In this document: piece after piece, positions 58,801 to 64,000 of the stretch | Layout of the letters: each line of letters starts with the position of its first letter | How positions within the stretch are numbered: the stretch's first letter is position 1 | NCBI RefSeq assembly: GCF_000367925.1 | Contig: NZ_KB849166.1 | Location: 1-64,000, forward strand | Length of the DNA stretch: 64,000 bases | Source: Acinetobacter bohemicus ANC 3994 | Lineage (GTDB): Bacteria; Pseudomonadota; Gammaproteobacteria; Pseudomonadales; Moraxellaceae | Direction of reading: 5' to 3' | Program-made: the position numbers and the translations under genes | Notes under the pieces: generated by a model | Seen by the model: the letters and a program-made list of their open reading frames with translations, nothing else | Databases searched by the model: none | What the model was told of the DNA's origin: nothing

Positions 58801-60654
58801 ATGTTGAAGTGGTTTGAAAAACTTGTCGATCCTTATCCATCTAAAGGTTTAACCGAACCCCTTCCAACCCGTTTCTTTCCTTTCGTTTGGCAAGCGGCAA
58901 CAGGTGTTCGCCCCTATTTATTATTGTTGGTCTTATGTACTGCCGGAGCTGCAAGCTTTGAAGCAGTACTTTATGCAAAAATTGGCGATTTAGTAAATTG
59001 GTTAAGCAAAAGCCAACCTGAAACTTTCTTAGCTGAACATACCCAAAATTTGACCTTTTTGACCTGTATTCTTTTTGCCAATATTTTCTTTGCAAGTTTT
59101 CAATCCATTATTAAACATCAGATTCTTTACAGCACCTTTCCAATGCGCCTACGTTGGCGCTTTCATAATTTATTACTACAGCAAAGTTTGGATTTTTTTC
59201 ATAATGATTTTGCTGGTCGCTTATCGGCTAAAGTTATGCAAACTTCGCTCGCAGTACGTGAATTTTGGGTGATTTTAGGTGACATGCTAGCTTATGTCGT
59301 GATCTATTTTGTGACCATTAGCTTTGTTTTGGGCGCAATTTCCCCAATGTTAATTTTGCCTCTAATGCTTTGGTTAGTGTTGTTTATTGCGGCAGCTTGC
59401 TTTTTCATTCCTCGTTTAAGCCGAATCTCCAATAAACAAGCCGATGCTCGTGCAGTCATGACAGGGCGCGTAACCGATGCTTACACAAACATTCAAACCG
59501 TTAAATTATTTGCCCATGCGGGTCATGAAAGCCAATATGCCAAAGAGTCTATGCAAGGCTTTATGACTACGGTTTATCAGCAAATGCGTTTAGGGGTGCA
59601 GTATGAAGTTAGCATTAACTTATTGAGTGTGGTTTTATACGTTGGAGTTTTAGGCACAGCCATTTGGCTTTGGATCAACGGGCAAGCGGAATTGGGGATT
59701 ATTGCGGCAACGACCGCCATGATTTTAAAACTCAATAGCATTGCTGAATTTATGATGTGGCAAACCTCTGCACTCTTTGAAAATGTCGGAACTATTCAAG
59801 ATGGCATGAAAACACTGGGGCGCCCTATTAACATTCAAGACAAAAAAGATGCTTCCCCATTACAAGTGCCGCAGGGTGAAATTAAATTTGAAGATGTCAG
59901 CTTTGCTTATAGCAATAAAAATGTGATTGATCATTTAAATTTAACCATCAAACCGGGTGAAAAAATTGGTATTGTCGGTCGTTCTGGCGCTGGAAAATCG
60001 ACTTTAATTCAATTGTTATTGCATTTTTATGAGATCAACCAAGGTCGTATTTCGATTGATGGTCAGGACATTCAAGATGTAACCCAAGACAGTTTGCGTA
60101 AAAGTATTGCCTTGGTGACCCAAGACACCTCTTTATTACACCGCACTGTGGCTGAAAACATTAAATATGGTCGTCCCAATGCAACAGATGAACAAATGTT
60201 TGAAGCTGTTCGCAAAGCCAAAGCAGAAGATTTTATTCCTCAACTCACCGACTTACGGGGTAAATCGGGCTATGAAGCTTATGTCGGTGAGCGCGGTGTA
60301 AAACTCTCTGGTGGACAACGTCAACGCATTGCCATCGCACGCGTATTTTTAAAAGATGCGCCTATTTTAATTTTAGATGAAGCCACCAGTGCTTTAGACT
60401 CTGAAGTTGAAGCTGCAATTCAATCCAGTTTGGATGAATTAATGAAAGGAAAAACTGTCATCGCAATTGCGCATCGACTTTCAACCATTGCACAAATGGA
60501 TCGTTTGATTGTATTAGATCAAGGACATATTGCAGAACAAGGTACGCATGATGAACTGGTCGCGCTAGGTGGGATTTATGCACATTTATGGCAAAGACAA
60601 ACTGGCAGTTTTTTAATTGAGCAACAAGCTTTGAAGAAAAAGGAATTGGATTAA
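58801..60654 (+). CDS. ABC exporter (membrane-ATPase fusion, MsbA/MDR type)
   Basis: A 617-residue half-transporter. Six membrane spans fill residues ~35-310 (for example YLLLLVLCTAGAASFEAVLY and YVVIYFVTISFVLGAI). The nucleotide-binding domain shows Walker A GRSGAGKST near 392, Q-loop ALVTQD, signature LSGGQRQR near 502, Walker B ILILDEATS near 521 and H-loop IAHRLS near 558. It would export a lipid or drug in a homodimer. A GAGGCTT-type terminator is absent; the next gene's ATG overlaps its stop (TAATG), so both are one operon. It is host sequence next to the prophage. Confidence 0.93.
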   Translation: MLKWFEKLVDPYPSKGLTEPLPTRFFPFVWQAATGVRPYLLLLVLCTAGAASFEAVLYAKIGDLVNWLSKSQPETFLAEHTQNLTFLTCILFANIFFASFQSIIKHQILYSTFPMRLRWRFHNLLLQQSLDFFHNDFAGRLSAKVMQTSLAVREFWVILGDMLAYVVIYFVTISFVLGAISPMLILPLMLWLVLFIAAACFFIPRLSRISNKQADARAVMTGRVTDAYTNIQTVKLFAHAGHESQYAKESMQGFMTTVYQQMRLGVQYEVSINLLSVVLYVGVLGTAIWLWINGQAELGIIAATTAMILKLNSIAEFMMWQTSALFENVGTIQDGMKTLGRPINIQDKKDASPLQVPQGEIKFEDVSFAYSNKNVIDHLNLTIKPGEKIGIVGRSGAGKSTLIQLLLHFYEINQGRISIDGQDIQDVTQDSLRKSIALVTQDTSLLHRTVAENIKYGRPNATDEQMFEAVRKAKAEDFIPQLTDLRGKSGYEAYVGERGVKLSGGQRQRIAIARVFLKDAPILILDEATSALDSEVEAAIQSSLDELMKGKTVIAIAHRLSTIAQMDRLIVLDQGHIAEQGTHDELVALGGIYAHLWQRQTGSFLIEQQALKKKELD

Positions 60655-61103
60655 TGTTGTATTTAGAAGATATAAAACTGGGTGATTGTTTCATGAGTCG
60701 TGAATATGAAATGACATTAGAAGAAATTAAACAATTTGCCCATGCTTATGATCCACAAGTTTTTCATACCGATGAAGATCAAGCCAAAGATCATCCTATT
60801 TTCCAAGGTATTGCCGCAAGTGGGTGGCATACTTCTGCGGTAACGATGCGCTTATGGACAGAATGTTTTCCTGTCGCTTACGGACTGATTGGTTCAGAAT
60901 CTAGTATTCGCTGGCCAAGACCGACTCGTCCTAACGATAAAATTCGTGTTGAAGTTGAAATTGTTGCGATTACGCCATCAAAAACCAAAACTGACCGTGC
61001 TATCGTGACCTATGTAACGCAAACATTGAATCAAAATGATGATGTTTTATTAATTTCTACAACAAAAATTGTGGTCTTTAAAAAAGAATTTAAAGCGGCT
61101 TAA
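60654..61103 (+). CDS. MaoC-like hot-dog dehydratase
   Basis: A 149-residue MaoC-fold protein. The hydratase pattern is seen in FAHAYDPQVFHTDEDQAKDH, with Asp and His at the usual spacing, and in IAASGWHTSAVTMRLW. The later part is a beta-rich hot-dog sheet (RPTRPNDKIRVEVEIVA). Such proteins hydrate or dehydrate enoyl-thioesters, and the true substrate is unknown. Translation is coupled to the ABC exporter (TAATG), an unusual pairing that may point to lipid export or modification. Confidence 0.85.
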   Translation: MLYLEDIKLGDCFMSREYEMTLEEIKQFAHAYDPQVFHTDEDQAKDHPIFQGIAASGWHTSAVTMRLWTECFPVAYGLIGSESSIRWPRPTRPNDKIRVEVEIVAITPSKTKTDRAIVTYVTQTLNQNDDVLLISTTKIVVFKKEFKAA

Positions 61104-61213
61104 TTTGAAGACTTTAAAATAATTGTCGAACAATTTTAATAGAATACTGTTTCTTTTCATGCCAATATGAAAACCAACAAATAGAAAAACAACGAAAGTG
61201 CAATGGATAGCGC

Positions 61214-62242
61214 ATGAAAACGATTTCTCCAAAACAAGATCAAGGAATCCCCGGTGTTTACGGTCTGCTCCTCTTAGATGTGGTGTCTCGTTGGGGCTAC
61301 AATGCAGAAGCATTGTTTACACCCTTTCATTTAAACAGTGAGTTATTGGCAGATCCAAATTTTCGCATTCCGACATCGGTTGCAAATGAGCTGGTGAAAC
61401 ATGCATTACGCTTAACAGGAGAACCAACTTTAGGTTTTCATTTGGGTACGCAAATGCGCATCTCGATTCATGGTTTTATTGGCTATGCCATTATGACTGC
61501 ACATGATATTACCGATGCTTTGGTGTTAGCCAACCGCTTTATTCAGCTGCGTATGCCCTTTTTACAGCTTTACTTTTCCACCTTTGGCGAGAAAGCAACG
61601 CTGCAATTACAATGTGATTTTGATATTGAGCCTTTACGGACGGAAATTACCATTGCTCTGACGTTTGGCATCATCACTATGGCAAAGGCTTTAACAAGTT
61701 GTGATGATTTATCGGGTGATATAGATTTTGATTTTGCTCAACCCTCTGGTTTTGAACGCTATATCAATAAGTTTCCATCACATAACTTCCGTTTTGAACA
61801 ACCGCATTTATTGTCAAGTTTTGATAAAAAATACCTCAGTTTCAAAATGGTGAATGCTGACCCAATTGCCAGCCAAATTGCGATTAATCAATGTGAAGCT
61901 GAATTGTCTGCATTAGGTGAACGCCGCCGTCTAGCTATGCGTGTACGTGACATTTTGACCAATTCAGAACAACATTATTTAAGTATTGAAAATGTCGCAG
62001 ACCGTTTACATATGTCTGATCGGACTTTAAAACGTCAGTTGGCTGCCGAAGGAACTTCTTTTTCAACCTTAGTTGATGAAGTTCGCTATCGTCATGCAAC
62101 ATCGCTCCTTTCACGAACAGATTACACCTTAGAACTCATTGCAGATGAACTTGGCTACAGCGATGTTGCCAATTTTAGTCGGGCATTTAAGCGTTGGAGT
62201 GGTCGTAGCCCAAGCAATTGGCGTAAAGATCCTTATTTATAA
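61214..62242 (+). CDS. AraC-family regulator (OruR/arabinose-binding type)
   Basis: A 342-residue regulator. Residues ~25-210 form the alpha/beta sensor domain of the OruR/Arabinose_bd type (RIPTSVANELVKHALRLTGE, GFIGYAIMTAHDITDALVLA). The C-terminal ~100 residues hold the double helix-turn-helix (SIENVADRLHMSDRTLKRQL, ELIADELGYSDVANFSRAF). It probably senses a small molecule and controls nearby lipid or transport genes. It lies 110 bases after the MaoC gene on the same strand, with GGATA in front. Confidence 0.9.
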   Translation: MKTISPKQDQGIPGVYGLLLLDVVSRWGYNAEALFTPFHLNSELLADPNFRIPTSVANELVKHALRLTGEPTLGFHLGTQMRISIHGFIGYAIMTAHDITDALVLANRFIQLRMPFLQLYFSTFGEKATLQLQCDFDIEPLRTEITIALTFGIITMAKALTSCDDLSGDIDFDFAQPSGFERYINKFPSHNFRFEQPHLLSSFDKKYLSFKMVNADPIASQIAINQCEAELSALGERRRLAMRVRDILTNSEQHYLSIENVADRLHMSDRTLKRQLAAEGTSFSTLVDEVRYRHATSLLSRTDYTLELIADELGYSDVANFSRAFKRWSGRSPSNWRKDPYL

Positions 62243-62313
62243 ACTTTCGTTTTGATCAAAAAACATGTATAAAACATGGAAAAAATGATTTGAATATTTT
62301 AAAGGAGTCATCA

Positions 62314-62688
62314 ATGAATCATCCTTCAGAATTGAAGTATGCAAGCACTCACGAATGGGTCAAAATTGAAGGTGATCTGGTCATTACCGGTATTTCTGAC
62401 CATGCACAGGATGCATTAGGCGATTTAGTGTATGTAGAAACACCTGAACTCGGTCAGCAAATTACCGCAGGTCAGCAAACAGGTGTGGTCGAATCGGTGA
62501 AAACAGCGTCCGATATTCATGCGCCGATTTCAGGTGAAGTGGTTGAAGTAAATTCAAGCCTTGAAGATGATCCAGACTTTGTTAATGATGACCCTTATGG
62601 TAAGGGCTGGATTTATAAAATTAAGCCAAACAACATAGCAGATATAGAAAAACTACTCTCAAGCAGTGAATATGAAGCAGGCTTATAA
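62314..62688 (+). CDS. gcvH: Glycine cleavage system H protein
   Basis: A 124-residue H protein that carries lipoyl-bound aminomethyl between P and T proteins. ELKYASTHEWVKIEGDLVIT opens the fold; QDALGDLVYVETPELGQQIT and the lipoylation site K63 in VESVKTASD follow; the end is DDPYGKGWIYKIKP. Length and motifs match GcvH fully. The ATG at 62314 has AAAGGAG nine bases upstream, and the frame back to 62290 is not needed. The T and P genes are not adjacent, so it may be a stand-alone copy. It is closed by a terminator. Confidence 0.96.
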   Translation: MNHPSELKYASTHEWVKIEGDLVITGISDHAQDALGDLVYVETPELGQQITAGQQTGVVESVKTASDIHAPISGEVVEVNSSLEDDPDFVNDDPYGKGWIYKIKPNNIADIEKLLSSSEYEAGL

Positions 62689-62707
62689 ACCTCGTCTTCA
62701 GCATCAA

Positions 62708-62738
62708 AAATCAGCCTTTATGGCTGATTTTTTTTATT
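62708..62738 (+). terminator. Terminator after gcvH
   Basis: The stem AAATCAGCC / GGCTGATTT has a five-base loop and a long T-run. The following 62739-62992 is AT-rich, with no gene seen, and leads to the MFS gene. Confidence 0.93.
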
Positions 62739-62992
62739 TATGTGGATTTATAATAACTATCAACTAAAAATCATAATATGATTTTTTATTAAAAATAATT
62801 ATTAATTTTTTACTATTTTAATTAACAATTCTTAAAAAGATATACTTTTCAACAAAAATAATTTAAGATCTATAGCGTCTAACGACGATTTGACTTATCT
62901 CTAATCATGACAACAATGATCTTCCTAGCTTAAAAATAATTGTTTGATAAGCCTCATCAGCCGTATATCACTTATGATTATCTAGGTAAATT

Positions 62993-64000
62993 ATGTCTTC
63001 AGAGAATGCCGAACAACTGTGGAATAAATCTTTTATTCTATGTCTAGCCAATAACCTTTTTTTGTTTGTGTTTTATTTTGCACAGACGACTATCTTGCCG
63101 ATTTATATTTTAAATGAATTACATGGCACGTTAGCACAAGCTGGGCTAGCCATGACCTTATTCATGGCATCATCCATTGCAGTTCGTCCCTTTAGCGGAT
63201 TAATCATTGAGAAATTTGGACGTAAAAAAACACTCTATATTTCCGAAGCCTTATTTTGTCTATTCTCTTTTGCCTATTTATTCGCAGATAATCTGACTAT
63301 TCTCTTGGTCATTCGATTCTTACATGGAATTTGGTTTAGTATTTTAACCACTGTGACCGTCCCGATTGCCAATGACTTTATTCCTGCAAAACGTAAAGGC
63401 GAAGGCATGGGATATTTTGTCATGTCGATTAATTTAGGTGTTGTCCTTGGGCCACTCATCGGCCTTACTTTGATTCAACCCTTTGCATACACCACAGTTG
63501 CAGGAATTCTTGCTGCAATTATTTGCCTCGGTTTTATTTTTTGCTTCATGATTCCAATTCAAGCAGAAACTAAATCAGTAATCACTCAAGTAAAGCGCCG
63601 TTTAACGCTGCAAGATTTTGTCGAGAAAAAAGCGCTACCTGTTTCCATTATGGCAATGCTCGTTTCCTTTTCTTATGCCAGTATTATGTCGTTTATTTCA
63701 ACCTTTGCGGAATCAAAAAATTTACTGCCCTACGCCAGTTTATTTTTTGTGGTCTTTGCCATTTCAATGATGAGTTTACGACCCATTACAGGGAAAATTT
63801 ATGATCGAAAAGGGGCAAATTATGTGGTTTATCCTGCCATTGCCCTGTTCTCAATTGGGCTAATCATTTTAAGTCAAATCAATTCCGTCGCGGGTTTAAT
63901 GATTGCTGCGATATTTATCGGAATAGGTTTTGGTTCAGCTCAGCCTTGTTTACAAACCCTTTCTATTCAGCGTTCAGCGAAAGATCGAATTGGACATGCA
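62993..64000 (+). CDS. MFS transporter (cut by window edge)
   Basis: 336 codons of an open frame that runs off the window. It begins at ATG 62993, with AGG upstream. About ten membrane spans are visible, and the MFS loop motif is present in GLIIEKFGRKKTL between spans 2 and 3. Further marks are RFLHGIWFSI and the second-half DRKG loop (GKIYDRKGANYVVY). The substrate cannot be read; families of this type export drugs or small metabolites. It is host sequence downstream of gcvH and its terminator. Confidence 0.88.
   Translation, partial: MSSENAEQLWNKSFILCLANNLFLFVFYFAQTTILPIYILNELHGTLAQAGLAMTLFMASSIAVRPFSGLIIEKFGRKKTLYISEALFCLFSFAYLFADNLTILLVIRFLHGIWFSILTTVTVPIANDFIPAKRKGEGMGYFVMSINLGVVLGPLIGLTLIQPFAYTTVAGILAAIICLGFIFCFMIPIQAETKSVITQVKRRLTLQDFVEKKALPVSIMAMLVSFSYASIMSFISTFAESKNLLPYASLFFVVFAISMMSLRPITGKIYDRKGANYVVYPAIALFSIGLIILSQINSVAGLMIAAIFIGIGFGSAQPCLQTLSIQRSAKDRIGHA

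Overview
The window looks like a low-GC gammaproteobacterial chromosome, most likely Acinetobacter. The reasons are base composition, the style of the host genes on the right (gcvH, an AraC/OruR-type regulator, a MaoC-like gene, an ABC exporter) and Acinetobacter-type phage genes. The species cannot be named from the sequence. No tRNA, rRNA, insertion sequence or CRISPR array was seen.

Layout. (1) 1-6081, minus strand: a polymorphic-toxin (Rhs) locus. A full-length secreted Rhs protein with a variable C-terminal toxin is followed by its immunity gene. Then come two broken rhs core remnants flanking an orphan immunity gene, the usual picture of stored toxin/immunity modules. (2) About 6.3-58.7 kb: a nearly complete temperate prophage, podovirus-like in gene content. 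Reading leftward from 50.7 kb, the minus strand holds a Cro-like gene, a replication module (replication initiator, DnaB helicase, nuclease-like proteins and several tiny coupled ORFs), a winged-HTH protein, then packaging, head, connector, long virion-protein genes, a 2686-residue polyvalent ejection protein, holin and lysozyme. Reading rightward from 50.8 kb, the plus strand holds a CI-like S24 repressor, a HipA-like kinase gene pair, a short early operon (small membrane protein, AAA ATPase, PrtN-like protein) and the convergent integrase. (3) 58.8-64 kb, plus strand: host genes for an ABC exporter, a MaoC-fold dehydratase, an AraC regulator, GcvH, and an MFS transporter cut by the window edge.

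Regulation. Lysogeny control shows in two clusters of three 14-bp palindromes (TTAGGNNNNCCTAA type), one in front of the repressor/Cro genes and one in front of the rightward early operon, like lambda OR and OL. The most striking unexplained signal is a second motif. Eight copies of 5'-CCCCTGTAAGGTT-3' (minus strand, degenerate) all face the same way. Each stands ahead of a late transcription unit and is followed after about 22-23 nt by a -10-like hexamer, which is clear at five sites and weaker at three. No canonical -35 is present, and several sites come directly after a terminator. This looks like a phage-specific activated late-promoter system. The winged-HTH protein at 46141-46602 is a candidate activator by position only.

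Cargo ('moron') genes break up the structural operon: a plus-strand DUF4124 protein, a 320-codon gene of unknown function, a three-helix membrane protein, two small proline-rich ORFs and a 150-residue protein with its own sigma70-like promoter. The prophage ends (attL/attR) could not be fixed by eye.
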